Below the pieces are notes generated by a model that was given only the letters and a program-made list of their open reading frames with translations, was not told the DNA's origin and ran no database searches. A stretch of 64,000 nt of DNA. Source: DAIDKA01 sp036521075. GTDB lineage: Bacteria > Pseudomonadota > Gammaproteobacteria > Steroidobacterales > Steroidobacteraceae. The translations under genes were made by a program, and so were the position numbers. Below, one piece after another: positions 25,951 to 34,689 of this stretch. Location of the stretch: positions 37,975 to 101,974 of the forward strand of contig DATDIL010000165.1 in NCBI GenBank assembly GCA_036521075.1. The letters run 5' to 3'. Position 1 is the first letter of the stretch. Each line of letters begins with the position of its first letter.

Positions 25951-27171
25951 CTAGCGCCCACGGATCGCAGCCGCCGGTGGCAGGCAGGCCGCCCGCAACG
26001 CCGGCCAGGTCACGGCGACCTGGCTCAGGGCCACCACGATCGTTGCGCCCAGACATATGTAGCCCACGCCCGTGCGGCCCATCTCCAAAGAAGTCGCCAA
26101 CCACACATTGCCGGCCATTGCGAGAGCCACGCCGATCGCCGCGCCGCCACCAGCAATCAGCAGATTCTCGGTATGCAAGTATTGAATGATGTTGATGCGC
26201 CGCGCCCCCAGCGCCCGGCGCATACCGATCTGACGCTGCCGCTGGGCGACCCAGTACGTCGTCAGGGCGATGATGCCGAACGCAGTCACGGTCAGCAGCA
26301 GTGCGCAGACCACGGCGAGAATGAGTCCCAGCGAGCGGTCGTCACGGTATTGTTCCGCCCGCGTATCCGCGAATGTCTGTGCTTCGCTGATGACGCGGGC
26401 ATGGCTCAGGGCATACAGCTGCCTCTGCGCCACTGGCAGCAGGCTGGCGCTCAGGCCTGGCCGCGTGCGCACCACATACGCGACGTTGGTGGACACCCAC
26501 TGCAGCGGCTCCAGGACGGAGTACTCGGCGGGGAACCCTGCCGATTCATGCGCGGCCCAGGGAGTCTGGGCGCGCGCGACAATACCCACGATACGGCTCG
26601 GCGTGGTCCCTGCAATGTAGATCTCGCCTCCCAACGCATCGCCCTTCGGGAACAATGCCCGCGCCAGCGCCTGGCTCACGATCGCCACCGCGGGAGCCGT
26701 CCAGTCAGTTCCGAGCCGGCGCTCGCGAATCTCGGTGTGGGTGAAATTCCGGCCGGCCACGAGCCGCAGACCCCAAGTGTCGAGGACTCGTTCCGGAGCC
26801 GCATATTCTGCGGCGTTGAGGCTGGCGGCCTGGGGGTCTGACGTGCGCCTCACGCCGGTAGAGCCGCCATAGCCGCGCAGCGGAAAGCTCTGGCCCGCGA
26901 CCGCGTCCACCACACCGCGGATGGCCCGCAGCTGTACCAGATCCGCCTGAATGCGCGCCGACAGATCAGTCGTCGCGCCGGCGAACTGATTGCCCAGCGT
27001 GAAGATGTCGGCCTCATTCAGTCCGGTCGCACGTCGCATGTGCAGCAGCCGTTGCTGTACCACGGCAATGGAGTTGGACAGGATGGCAACGGTGAGCGCC
27101 ACCTGCAGCGCGATCAGGAGCGCCCCGGTCTTGCGGCGCGCGAGTGAGCGCAGAATGGGAAGCAGATCCAT
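25951..27171 (-). CDS. FtsX/MacB-type permease, type A (pair 2)
   Basis: A 406-residue type-A permease beginning MDLLPILRSLARRKTG. The post-helix motif here is GLNEADIF, a variant of GIDEANIF. The FtsX domain reads GMRRALGARRINIIQYLHTENLL and it ends LRAACLPPAAAIRGR. The ATG at 27171 aligns with the other type-A starts. A frame reaching 27417 reads into the type-B gene out of phase. It starts two bases after the stop of its type-B partner. Confidence 0.87.
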   Translation of the reverse strand: MDLLPILRSLARRKTGALLIALQVALTVAILSNSIAVVQQRLLHMRRATGLNEADIFTLGNQFAGATTDLSARIQADLVQLRAIRGVVDAVAGQSFPLRGYGGSTGVRRTSDPQAASLNAAEYAAPERVLDTWGLRLVAGRNFTHTEIRERRLGTDWTAPAVAIVSQALARALFPKGDALGGEIYIAGTTPSRIVGIVARAQTPWAAHESAGFPAEYSVLEPLQWVSTNVAYVVRTRPGLSASLLPVAQRQLYALSHARVISEAQTFADTRAEQYRDDRSLGLILAVVCALLLTVTAFGIIALTTYWVAQRQRQIGMRRALGARRINIIQYLHTENLLIAGGGAAIGVALAMAGNVWLATSLEMGRTGVGYICLGATIVVALSQVAVTWPALRAACLPPAAAIRGR

Positions 27172-27173
27172 GG

Positions 27174-28484
27174 CTACTCCGTCTTCAACTTCCAGGCGGG
27201 CGCGAGACGGCTCGTGTGCCAGGCCGGGTACAGTGCCGCGAAGATCACTGTCACCAGCGCCATACCCACTGCGGTGGCCACGGCATTGGAGTCCAGCCTG
27301 ATGAGCCGCGCATAGTCCTCCCTCAGGACGACGCGCTCGAAAGCCAGTCCCAGCACCAGCAGACCCACGCCCAGCATTCCACCTCCCACGCCCACCACAG
27401 CGGCCTCGGCAAGGCATTGGGCGAAAATCTGGCTGCGCTTGGCGCCGAGTGCGCGCCGCACACTGAATTCAGCCAAGCGATTGCTGAGCTTTGCCAGCAT
27501 CAGACCCGTTGCATTGACCAGACAGACGATCAGAAATCCGAACGCGGCGACCGTTGCAATCCGCACCCCGCCGGGAACGATGTGCTCGGCCTGGACTGTC
27601 TCATTGACGTTGAGAAGCGCAACACTCGGCGGCCAGTGGAAGCGACCGATGCGGTTCTGCTCCTGGGCGTAGTTATTCAGGAATTGCAGATAGGCCCGTC
27701 GCCGACCGACGCTCGCGAGCTCCACCCAGAACTGAACCCAGCGGCAATCCGAGCGGCTCATTTTTTCCCAATCCGAGGAGACGGGTTTATTGCAGTAGAT
27801 GCCACCATAGGTGGCGAGCCGGTGAGCGACCGCGGTAGTGAGCGGCAGGAAGACATCTTCGGTTTCCTGGTAGATGCCGGGAGTGAGGTCGTACACGCGT
27901 GGCTGGAACCGCCAGGGAGCAAGCACTCCACTGATCCGGTAGTCCTGATTGCCCAGAGTAATGGTCCTGCCGACGGCATCACCACGGGGGAACAGTGTGG
28001 CTGCGATCCTCGCGCCCAGCACGATGACGTTGGCGTGATTGTCGTCGTCGGTGCGTGACCAAGGTGCTCCGGCGGCAAATGGCGCATCGAACATCGGGAA
28101 GAAGTCCGAGGAGACGGCGCGCGCCGTGGCGGCGATCGCAATGGCATCGCTGCTCCCGGGCGGCGTCACGCTGAACTGGGTTTCATACATCACCGACTGC
28201 CGGATGCCTTGATGCGCATGCATGAAGGCCATTGCATCGGGGAAACTGAGCAGATCGCTCAACAGGGCATTGTTCGGCGCATCCGGTCCCCAGTTATCGA
28301 GGCGCACCGAGAACAGCCGCTCGGACTTCGCCGGAATCGGATCCGCCGACATGGCGCGCAGTGCCGTCAGCAGCGTCATGGAGGCGCCAATGCCGACGCT
28401 GACGGCGACGACCATGAGAGCTGTCAGCACAGCGTTTTGCCTGAGACTGCGTAGCGCCAGATCGATGTAATAGCCGAGCATCAT
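27174..28484 (-). CDS. FtsX/MacB-type permease, type B (pair 2)
   Basis: A 436-residue type-B permease. The start is ATGATG, with the first ATG (28484) overlapping the preceding TGA by four bases. The second ATG aligns with the MLGYYIDLALRSLRQN start of other copies. The periplasmic loop keeps the Cys-x15-Cys pair, followed by RWVQFWVEL. The FtsX domain reads SVRRALGAKRSQIFAQCLAEAAVVG and it ends YPAWHTSRLAPAWKLKTE. Confidence 0.87.
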   Translation of the reverse strand: MMLGYYIDLALRSLRQNAVLTALMVVAVSVGIGASMTLLTALRAMSADPIPAKSERLFSVRLDNWGPDAPNNALLSDLLSFPDAMAFMHAHQGIRQSVMYETQFSVTPPGSSDAIAIAATARAVSSDFFPMFDAPFAAGAPWSRTDDDNHANVIVLGARIAATLFPRGDAVGRTITLGNQDYRISGVLAPWRFQPRVYDLTPGIYQETEDVFLPLTTAVAHRLATYGGIYCNKPVSSDWEKMSRSDCRWVQFWVELASVGRRRAYLQFLNNYAQEQNRIGRFHWPPSVALLNVNETVQAEHIVPGGVRIATVAAFGFLIVCLVNATGLMLAKLSNRLAEFSVRRALGAKRSQIFAQCLAEAAVVGVGGGMLGVGLLVLGLAFERVVLREDYARLIRLDSNAVATAVGMALVTVIFAALYPAWHTSRLAPAWKLKTE

Positions 28485-29701
28485 AGAGCGCGGATTGCAG
28501 ATGCCGGGGGAACCCCCGCGGCGCGCAGCGCGGGCCACACCACTGCCGCTTGACTGAAGAGCAGAACAATCGTGGCACCCGCGCAAATATAGCCGGCGCT
28601 CATCCTCACCAATTCAAGATGGTTAGCAAGCCATAGATTGCCGGCCAGGCCCACCACGATCCCCGCGGCTACACCCGAGCCGGCTATCAACAGATTCTCG
28701 ACATGGAAGTAGCGCAAAATGTCGCTCCGGCGTGCACCAAGTGCCCGACGCATGCCGATCTGCCGTCGGCGCTGCGCCACCCAGTACATGGTCAACCCTG
28801 TAACCCCAAGGATCGTGACTGTGAGCAACACCGCGCATACCACCGCCAGCAATACGCTGGTGGAGCGGGCCACGGCGTATATATCAGTGCGGGTCTCGGC
28901 GAAAGTCTGCACCTCGTCGATAACTCTGTCGCGAGTCTGGGCGTACAGTCGGTTCTGCACGGCCTGCATGGTGCCTGCCAGCTGACCCGGACGGGCCCGC
29001 ACCACGTAGTACATTCCCTTGTAGGTGAACTGAGCCGGCACGAACATCGAGTTCTCGATGAAGGATTCTGCCCAACTGGAGCCGGCCCAGGGAGTCTGAG
29101 CGCGTGCGACGACGCCAATGATGCGGGAGGGCCCCTGGTGGGGATCCAAGTACACCCTCTGCCCGAGCGCGGAACCGTTTGGAAACAGTGCGCGGGCAAG
29201 ATTCCGGGTGACGATTATCTCAGCGGGAACCTGTTGATCGTGTGGCCGCATCTCCCCGATCTCCTGCGCCGTGAACCAGCGGCCGGCACTGAGCTTGAGG
29301 CCGTAGCTGGCGAGACCGTGCTCGTCGACCAGGTAAAACGCTGTTTGCGCCGTTGCAAATTTCTGATCCGCAGCCAGAAACAGACCCGTGCTCGACCCGC
29401 CATCGCGCAACGGAAAACTATCGGTCGCCTCGGCGTCGATCACACCAGGGGTGCCCCGCAGCGTCGCCAGATCCGCCTGGATTCGGGACTTCAGGTCCTG
29501 CGGCTGCCCCACCCACTGATTGTTCAGGGTGAAGATATTGGCCTCATCGATGCCCGTCGGCCGCTGCATGCGCTGCACGTGCCGCTGGATGACCGGCAAA
29601 GCGTTGCACACGATGGCCAGCGTAAGAGCGATCTGCAGCGCAATCAGCACTGCGCCCACCTTGTTGCGCCGAAGCGAGCAGAGAATGGGCAGGATTTCCA
29701 T
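28481..29701 (-). CDS. FtsX/MacB-type permease, type A (pair 1)
   Basis: A 406-residue type-A permease beginning MEILPILCSLRRNKVG, with GIDEANIFTLNNQWVG after the first helix. The FtsX domain reads GMRRALGARRSDILRYFHVENLL and it ends LRAAGVPPASAIRAL. It follows the type-B gene of the first pair by six bases and overlaps the next type-B start (ATGA), indicating translational coupling along the array. Confidence 0.88.
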   Translation of the reverse strand: MEILPILCSLRRNKVGAVLIALQIALTLAIVCNALPVIQRHVQRMQRPTGIDEANIFTLNNQWVGQPQDLKSRIQADLATLRGTPGVIDAEATDSFPLRDGGSSTGLFLAADQKFATAQTAFYLVDEHGLASYGLKLSAGRWFTAQEIGEMRPHDQQVPAEIIVTRNLARALFPNGSALGQRVYLDPHQGPSRIIGVVARAQTPWAGSSWAESFIENSMFVPAQFTYKGMYYVVRARPGQLAGTMQAVQNRLYAQTRDRVIDEVQTFAETRTDIYAVARSTSVLLAVVCAVLLTVTILGVTGLTMYWVAQRRRQIGMRRALGARRSDILRYFHVENLLIAGSGVAAGIVVGLAGNLWLANHLELVRMSAGYICAGATIVLLFSQAAVVWPALRAAGVPPASAIRAL

Positions 29702-29707
29702 CTGCCC

Positions 29708-31048
29708 TCACTGTGCCTTGAGCTGCCAGGCAGCCTGCACGCGACTGGCGCGCCATGTCGGATACAAACCGGCGCAGATGGTCGCGAGCACTGCGACCGC
29801 CAGTGTGATGGCCACCATGCCGCTGTCCAGATGTGTGAGGCTATCGACCGCCACGTGCTTCGCCTGCGGTGCCAGCAACACCCGGTCGGCGGCCAATCCG
29901 GCGGCCGTGAGTGCGAGCCCCAGCAAACCGCCCAGCAGCCCCACTAGTGCCGTTTCCGTCACGCACTGCAGGAAAATGTCCCGGCGCGAGCCCCCCAGCG
30001 CCCGCCGGATGCCCAAGTCCACCGCCCGACTGGCGAACTTGGCGAGCATCAGCCCGATGGCATTGATCAGGCACACCGCCAGAACACCGACACCGATCAG
30101 CGTGTTCATCTTGACTTCATCCGAAACGACTTTATTCAGCACCATCCAATCGCGTACATCGTGCAATTCAACGCGGTCAGGCCAATGGAAGCGGCCCGAG
30201 AGCCGTTGTTGCGCCGCATAGTTGGACAGGAAGGCGCGGTAGTCACGGGCTGCCGCAGCGCCCGGCAGCTCCACCCAGAACTGCAGCCACACGCAATCAG
30301 AGTTCAAGTGGCCGTCCCAGCCCGGCGGTGGCGTGGAGCGGCAGGAGTTGTTGCCATAACTCTCGAGGCGCCGGTCGATTGCCGTTGAGAATGGCAGGTA
30401 GAAATCCTCGCCAGTGGCGAAGGAGTACCGCGTGAGGTCGTAGTAGCGCGGCAACGGGTTCCAGGGTTTGAGCACACCGACCACACGGTAGTTTCGGGCA
30501 TCGAGGCTGATGGTTTTGCCGACGGCATCGATACCAGGGAAAACGCGGTCGGCGAGGCGGGCGCTGAGTACCACCACGTTGGCGCGGTGCTCATCATCCA
30601 TCGAGCTCCAAGGACCACCGCGGCGGAACGGGACTTCAAACATGCTGAAGAAATCGGTATATGCGGCGCGGCCGGTAGCCTCGAAGGGTTTCGTGGCGGC
30701 CGTGTTCGCGGCGGTGCCGGGGCTCACATCCATTCCCACGACATACATCGCCGTCTGGCGCACACCACGGTGCGCACGCATCAGTGCCATGGCATCACCG
30801 TAGCTCAGCTGGTCCAGCAACGGGTCCTCCGATGAACCATGGCGCGAGTGCGGCCCAAAGGTATCGATCTGCGGTACGAACAGTTTCGACGCCTTGTCCG
30901 GAATGGGATCACCGGACATGGCGCGCAGCGTCGTCAGCATGGTCATCGAGGCACCGATCCCGACACCTACGGCGGCAATTATCAGTGCCGTGAGCGCCGC
31001 ATTGCGCCGCAGGCTCCGCAACGCCAGATCGAGGTAGTACCCCAGCAT
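29708..31048 (-). CDS. FtsX/MacB-type permease, type B (pair 1)
   Basis: A 446-residue type-B permease, first of the array, beginning MLGYYLDLALRSLRRN. The periplasmic loop carries the Cys-x15-Cys pair and VWLQFWVELP. The FtsX domain reads GIRRALGGSRRDIFLQCVTETALVG and it ends YPTWRASRVQAAWQLKAQ. It lies 11 bases after the stop of the MacB-type ATPase gene, so ATPase and first permease are adjacent as in normal MacAB-TolC-like operons. Confidence 0.89.
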   Translation of the reverse strand: MLGYYLDLALRSLRRNAALTALIIAAVGVGIGASMTMLTTLRAMSGDPIPDKASKLFVPQIDTFGPHSRHGSSEDPLLDQLSYGDAMALMRAHRGVRQTAMYVVGMDVSPGTAANTAATKPFEATGRAAYTDFFSMFEVPFRRGGPWSSMDDEHRANVVVLSARLADRVFPGIDAVGKTISLDARNYRVVGVLKPWNPLPRYYDLTRYSFATGEDFYLPFSTAIDRRLESYGNNSCRSTPPPGWDGHLNSDCVWLQFWVELPGAAAARDYRAFLSNYAAQQRLSGRFHWPDRVELHDVRDWMVLNKVVSDEVKMNTLIGVGVLAVCLINAIGLMLAKFASRAVDLGIRRALGGSRRDIFLQCVTETALVGLLGGLLGLALTAAGLAADRVLLAPQAKHVAVDSLTHLDSGMVAITLAVAVLATICAGLYPTWRASRVQAAWQLKAQ

Positions 31049-31059
31049 TCCGGCGCTTG

Positions 31060-31773
31060 CTACGCACCGGGCTGCGACTGTGCCTCACCGACCAGTCGTG
31101 TCGGTACGGCCAGATCAATCACCTGCCCATCCACAATGCGCACTTCACGCTGCGCCCGGGCCGCCAGTTCCGGATCATGGGTGACCATGACGATGGTGGC
31201 CCCGTCACGATGCAGTTCCTCGAGCAACTGCATGACTCCGCGGGCCATCTGGGTATCGAGGTTGCCCGTGGGCTCGTCCGCGAGCAGCAGGCGCGGGCCA
31301 CCGGCCAACGCACGCGCGATGGCCACGCGCTGCTGCTGTCCGCCGGACAGCTCCGCCGGGTAATGCTTGGTACGGGCCGAGAGCCCCACCCGCTCCAGCG
31401 CCTCGTTGATCCGTTTGCGGCGTTCGGCGCCGGGCAACCGTCGGTAGCGCAGCGGCACATCCACGTTGTCGAACACGTTGAGATCAGGAATCAGGTTGAA
31501 GGACTGGAAGATGAAGCCGATCTTCTGGTTGCGCAGCCGCGAGCGCTGATTGTCATTGAGGCCCTGCACGTCTGCGCCATCCAGCTGGTACTGCCCGCCG
31601 GTGAATTCCTCGAGCAGGCCTGCGATCGTCAGAAAGGTGGTCTTGCCCGAGCCGGAAGGTCCCGTCACCGCGACGAACTCGCCCTCCTTCACATGGATGG
31701 AGAAATCGCGCAGCGCGTACGTCTCAACCACCTCGGTGCGATAGACCTTCGAAAGATGAGTCATCTTCAACAT
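31060..31773 (-). CDS. MacB/LolD-type ABC transporter ATP-binding protein
   Basis: A 237-residue ATPase with every ABC motif: Walker A GPSGSGKT (residues 38-45), Q-loop FIFQSFNL, signature LSGGQQQR (142-148), Walker B LLLADEP (162-168) and the switch His in VMVTHD. The pattern is that of the MacB/LolD/FtsE group, which moves substrates from the periplasm or membrane without true inner-membrane transport. It is the only ATPase in the operon and must serve ten permeases. The ATG at 31773 is chosen: upstream in-frame sequence to 32010 is a shadow of the adaptor gene. Confidence 0.95.
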   Translation of the reverse strand: MLKMTHLSKVYRTEVVETYALRDFSIHVKEGEFVAVTGPSGSGKTTFLTIAGLLEEFTGGQYQLDGADVQGLNDNQRSRLRNQKIGFIFQSFNLIPDLNVFDNVDVPLRYRRLPGAERRKRINEALERVGLSARTKHYPAELSGGQQQRVAIARALAGGPRLLLADEPTGNLDTQMARGVMQLLEELHRDGATIVMVTHDPELAARAQREVRIVDGQVIDLAVPTRLVGEAQSQPGA

Positions 31774-31789
31774 ACGTTTCTCCGTATCC

Positions 31790-33103
31790 CTAATGAGTGA
31801 CGATGACGCGGTCGGCGCCATTGAATGCATCAGAACCCGACACGACGACCTCATCGCCGACGCTGAGGCCGTCCAGAATCTCGACCTTCTGCACGCTCTG
31901 CGCGCCCAGACGCACCGGGCGGCGCACTGCCACGCCGTCGTGCACCACGTAGGCAAAACCGGCGTCCTGATCCACGAAGCTGCCGCGCTCGACGGTGAGA
32001 ACCTTGTCACGTTTGTCGATGAGGATCCGCACGGCCAGGCGCTGGCTCTGCCGCAGACCCACCGGCTGGGTACCGGTGAACCGCAGGCGCGCAGTCACTT
32101 CGCCGGCCACCACTTCGGGCGAGACGCCGCTCAAAGTGGCCTGCCACTGGCGGCCATCTCCCTCCAGAGTTGCCGACATCCCCGGCTGCAGGTCGCGCGC
32201 CAGGCTCTCGGGCACCTTGATCTCCACTTCCAGCTGCAGCAGATCGATGACGCTGAGGAGCGGTGCATCCTTGGCGACGCTTGCCCGCTCGGCGACCTGA
32301 ACCTGGCCGACACGGCCATCGACCGGTGACTGAACCTGCAGGGCCGCGACCTGGCGGCGCAGATCGTTCACCACCAGTTGCTGCCGGTCAAGGAGCGCCT
32401 TCTTGCTGCTCACGTCAAACTGGGTCTGCTTCGGCGCCGCCGCGTAATCCGCCTGCGCCTGCCGGAACGCAAAGTCGGCCTTCTCCAGTTCATCCTTGGC
32501 CTTGAGCGCCTGCAGTTCGGTAAACGCGCCCAGTTCAAACGCCTTGGCGCTGCGATCCGACTCGCGCTGGGCCGTGGTCCGATCGACCCTGGCCTGCTCA
32601 AACTTGTCCGACAGTTCGCGCAGCTTACTGGCCGCATCCAGCTGCGCGCGCTGCCAGTCGACGCGCATGCTCGCCAGCGATGCCTGCTCCTGCGACAACT
32701 TCGCGGTCAGATCGGGACTGTCGATGACGGCCAGTACCTGTCCTTTCTTGACTGCATCCCCGGCATGCACGCGCAGCGAAATGATTCCGGACTCGATGGC
32801 ATACAGAGTCGGACTGGACGCTGCGACCACCTGACCGTCGGCCGCCACATCGCGCACAAACAGTCCGCGTTCCACGCTCGCAATCGTGAGGCGCGATCGA
32901 TCCACGGAGCTGTTGATGCCGCTGAAACGCAGCAGCCACACGGCGAGCATGAGCACGGCCGCACCGACACCCAGTGTCACGATGATCAGACGTCGGTGAC
33001 GCCGCCACGCTGGCGGCGGGGCGAGCTCGCGATCCTGCCCGGCCGTGTCGCGCATCCGCAGCGTCTCGGCGCTGTCGGAGTCGTAGTCTTTGAATTTGGA
33101 CAT
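31790..33103 (-). CDS. HlyD/MacA-type periplasmic adaptor (membrane fusion protein)
   Basis: A 437-residue adaptor with a cytoplasmic basic N-terminus, one anchor helix (about residues 39-58) and a lipoyl half-motif (AGDAVKKGQVLAVID). A long alpha-helical hairpin rich in Gln and Lys spans about residues 100-230, followed by the second lipoyl half (SPVDGRVGQVQVAERASVA) and beta-barrel/membrane-proximal domains. It links the MacB-type complex to the TolC-type channel. The ATG at 33103 is used because upstream codons to 33739 lie in the antisense shadow of tolC. It sits 23 bases after the tolC stop and 16 bases before the ATPase start. Confidence 0.93.
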   Translation of the reverse strand: MSKFKDYDSDSAETLRMRDTAGQDRELAPPPAWRRHRRLIIVTLGVGAAVLMLAVWLLRFSGINSSVDRSRLTIASVERGLFVRDVAADGQVVAASSPTLYAIESGIISLRVHAGDAVKKGQVLAVIDSPDLTAKLSQEQASLASMRVDWQRAQLDAASKLRELSDKFEQARVDRTTAQRESDRSAKAFELGAFTELQALKAKDELEKADFAFRQAQADYAAAPKQTQFDVSSKKALLDRQQLVVNDLRRQVAALQVQSPVDGRVGQVQVAERASVAKDAPLLSVIDLLQLEVEIKVPESLARDLQPGMSATLEGDGRQWQATLSGVSPEVVAGEVTARLRFTGTQPVGLRQSQRLAVRILIDKRDKVLTVERGSFVDQDAGFAYVVHDGVAVRRPVRLGAQSVQKVEILDGLSVGDEVVVSGSDAFNGADRVIVTH

Positions 33104-33126
33104 TTGATATGGCGCCAGGTGTGCCG

Positions 33127-34524
33127 TTACGGGGCGTGCTCGACCAGCAGCGTGTCGATGGCGGCAAGATCGCCCTCGGACAGGCGGCCGGCCTGCTGTT
33201 TGAGGCTCAGGAGCGCGGTCAGATAATCGTAGCGCGTCTGGCTGTAGAGCAGCTGCGCAACGAAGTAATTGTTCTGCATGAAAAGCAGGTTTTGCTCCGC
33301 GCCTGTGCCGAGTGCAAATTCCAGATTGCGCTTGCCGGCCTCCACCGCCACCCCGTACGACTCCACGCTGCGGCGCGCCGCGGCGATGCGTGAAATGCCG
33401 GTCACTACGTCGCGATAGGACGTACGGGTCAAGCGCTCGGCGTCCCGCTGCGCCCCGGCGTACAGCGCCAGCGCCTGTTTCCACAATGCACGCGACTGGC
33501 GCACTTGGGATGCCACCGCGCCACCCTGGAACAGCGGCCAGGTCACCGATACCCCGATCTGGTCGTCCGCCGAGTTTCCGCCGATGGTGAGATCTCCCCA
33601 GCCGCGGCTGCGACCCGCGGCAAGCACCACCGACGGCAGCGCCTTGCCATGCTGAACGTCGATGTCCCGATCGGCGGCATCGACTTGCAGTTGCGCAGCC
33701 CGCACCAGTGGATTGTCCTTCAGAGCCGCGCCGACCCAATCATCCACCGAGGCCGGATCGGGAGATTCAAGGGGAATGGGGTCGCGCAGCGCGGCAACCA
33801 TGGCCGCGGGCGCCCCGCTCACCTCGCTGAGCAGCAGCTCCGCATCATCCAATGCATTCTGCGAGTCAATGACGGACTGTCCGGTTTGATCGTAGTACGC
33901 CTGGGCCTGTTCGGAGTCGCTGCGCGCCCCGACGCCGGTTTGCTGGCGTGCGCGAGCCTGGTTCAGCAGCACGCCGTAGGACTGCCGTGCGCCCTGGTTG
34001 GTCACCAGCGCATCGTGCGCCGACAGCACGCCAAAGTAGGCCTGCGCCACCCGCAGCAGCAGTGATTGCTGTGCCGCCAATAGGTTCGCCTCGGCCGCCG
34101 CCGCCGCCGCACTGGCCTCGCGCAACTGGCTGAAGGACTGAAAACTCCACAGGGTCTGCGCGAGGTTCAACCCATAACCGTGGTTGTCCCCGAAGCAGAC
34201 CTGGGTTGCGGCTCCCGCGGCGATCTGGCAACCCGTGATGGTCGTGCTCGCTACCGTCTGTGGCGCAATCAGTTGCTCGCCGAGGCGCTCGCGCTCCGCG
34301 GAGGCGTTGGCGCTCACCTGCGGCAGCAGCAATGCCAGGGCCTGCGGCTTAGCCTCGATCGCCGCATCGCGCTGCGCCAGGGCGGCCTGCAGGGTGGCGT
34401 CGTGCTTCTGTGCCAGGTGGTACAGCTGCAGCAGGTCGTTGGCGCTCGCCACGGGCAAGGCACAGGGCCCCAGCACCATCGCCAATACCCATGGGGCCCA
34501 TCCGCCTCGTCGCATGCCACGCAT
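33127..34524 (-). CDS. TolC-type outer-membrane efflux protein
   Basis: A 465-residue protein with a signal peptide ending in ASA and two repeats of the outer-membrane-efflux fold. The N-terminal half has LLQLYHLAQKHDATLQAA and the second half NPLVRAAQLQVDAADRDID, both rich in Ala, Gln and Leu helices. It provides the outer-membrane channel for the adaptor and ATPase encoded next. The ATG at 34524 or the one at 34515 is the start. The longer frame to 34587 is ruled out because it would begin upstream of the expected transcription start of the sigma-54 promoter. Confidence 0.92.
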   Translation of the reverse strand: MRGMRRGGWAPWVLAMVLGPCALPVASANDLLQLYHLAQKHDATLQAALAQRDAAIEAKPQALALLLPQVSANASAERERLGEQLIAPQTVASTTITGCQIAAGAATQVCFGDNHGYGLNLAQTLWSFQSFSQLREASAAAAAAEANLLAAQQSLLLRVAQAYFGVLSAHDALVTNQGARQSYGVLLNQARARQQTGVGARSDSEQAQAYYDQTGQSVIDSQNALDDAELLLSEVSGAPAAMVAALRDPIPLESPDPASVDDWVGAALKDNPLVRAAQLQVDAADRDIDVQHGKALPSVVLAAGRSRGWGDLTIGGNSADDQIGVSVTWPLFQGGAVASQVRQSRALWKQALALYAGAQRDAERLTRTSYRDVVTGISRIAAARRSVESYGVAVEAGKRNLEFALGTGAEQNLLFMQNNYFVAQLLYSQTRYDYLTALLSLKQQAGRLSEGDLAAIDTLLVEHAP

Positions 34525-34570
34525 CTTGAAAGTGTGTTTCGCCAATATTCGTAAAGCCGCAGGCCAGGAA

Positions 34571-34588
34571 AGCAATCGGCGTGCCAAC
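34571..34588 (-). promoter_or_regulatory. Predicted sigma-54 promoter of the tolC-permease operon
   Basis: Read on the minus strand the site is TTGGCACG, four bases, then TTGCT. This is a near-perfect match to the sigma-54 consensus TGGCACG-N4-TTGCW. The GG dinucleotide of the -24 element (34585-34584) and the GC of the -12 element (34573-34572) are exactly ten bases apart. Transcription should begin near 34560, leaving a leader of about 37 bases before the tolC ATG. The operon it heads encodes an NtrC-family activator, which fits. The call is from pattern match only. Confidence 0.82.
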
Positions 34589-34652
34589 CTTCAAAAGTGA
34601 GATAAGAGTTTGTTTATACTATGTTTTTCAGGATGTCCCTTGGGGCGGGAAG

Positions 34653-34689
34653 TGTCCGCGGACAATTCTGCGGACACTCGCGCGGACAC
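34653..34689. promoter_or_regulatory. Probable activator-binding (enhancer) repeats upstream of the sigma-54 promoter
   Basis: Three copies of GCGGACA begin at 34658, 34670 and 34682, exactly 12 bases apart. The first is half of a perfect 12-bp palindrome, TGTCCGCGGACA (34653-34664). A fourth copy occurs at 34731. The cluster lies about 70-100 bases upstream of the -24 element, the usual distance for NtrC-type enhancer sites. It also lies 60-100 bases upstream of the RIO kinase gene on the other strand. That the encoded sigma-54 regulator binds here is inference. Confidence 0.7.

Noticed and set aside
17987..31048. The array as a mobile element or phage-derived repeat
   Set aside because: No transposase, integrase, terminal repeats or direct target duplications were seen. 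The copies are ordinary coding paralogues in one orientation, better explained by tandem duplication.
34525..34587. Upstream start for the TolC-type gene
   Set aside because: Codons before 34524 overlap the sigma-54 promoter and lie partly upstream of the expected transcript start, so they cannot be in the mRNA from that promoter.
34653..34689. GCGGACA repeats as a short CRISPR array
   Set aside because: The repeat is only seven bases with five-base spacers, and no cas genes are present. The position and spacing fit regulator-binding sites.
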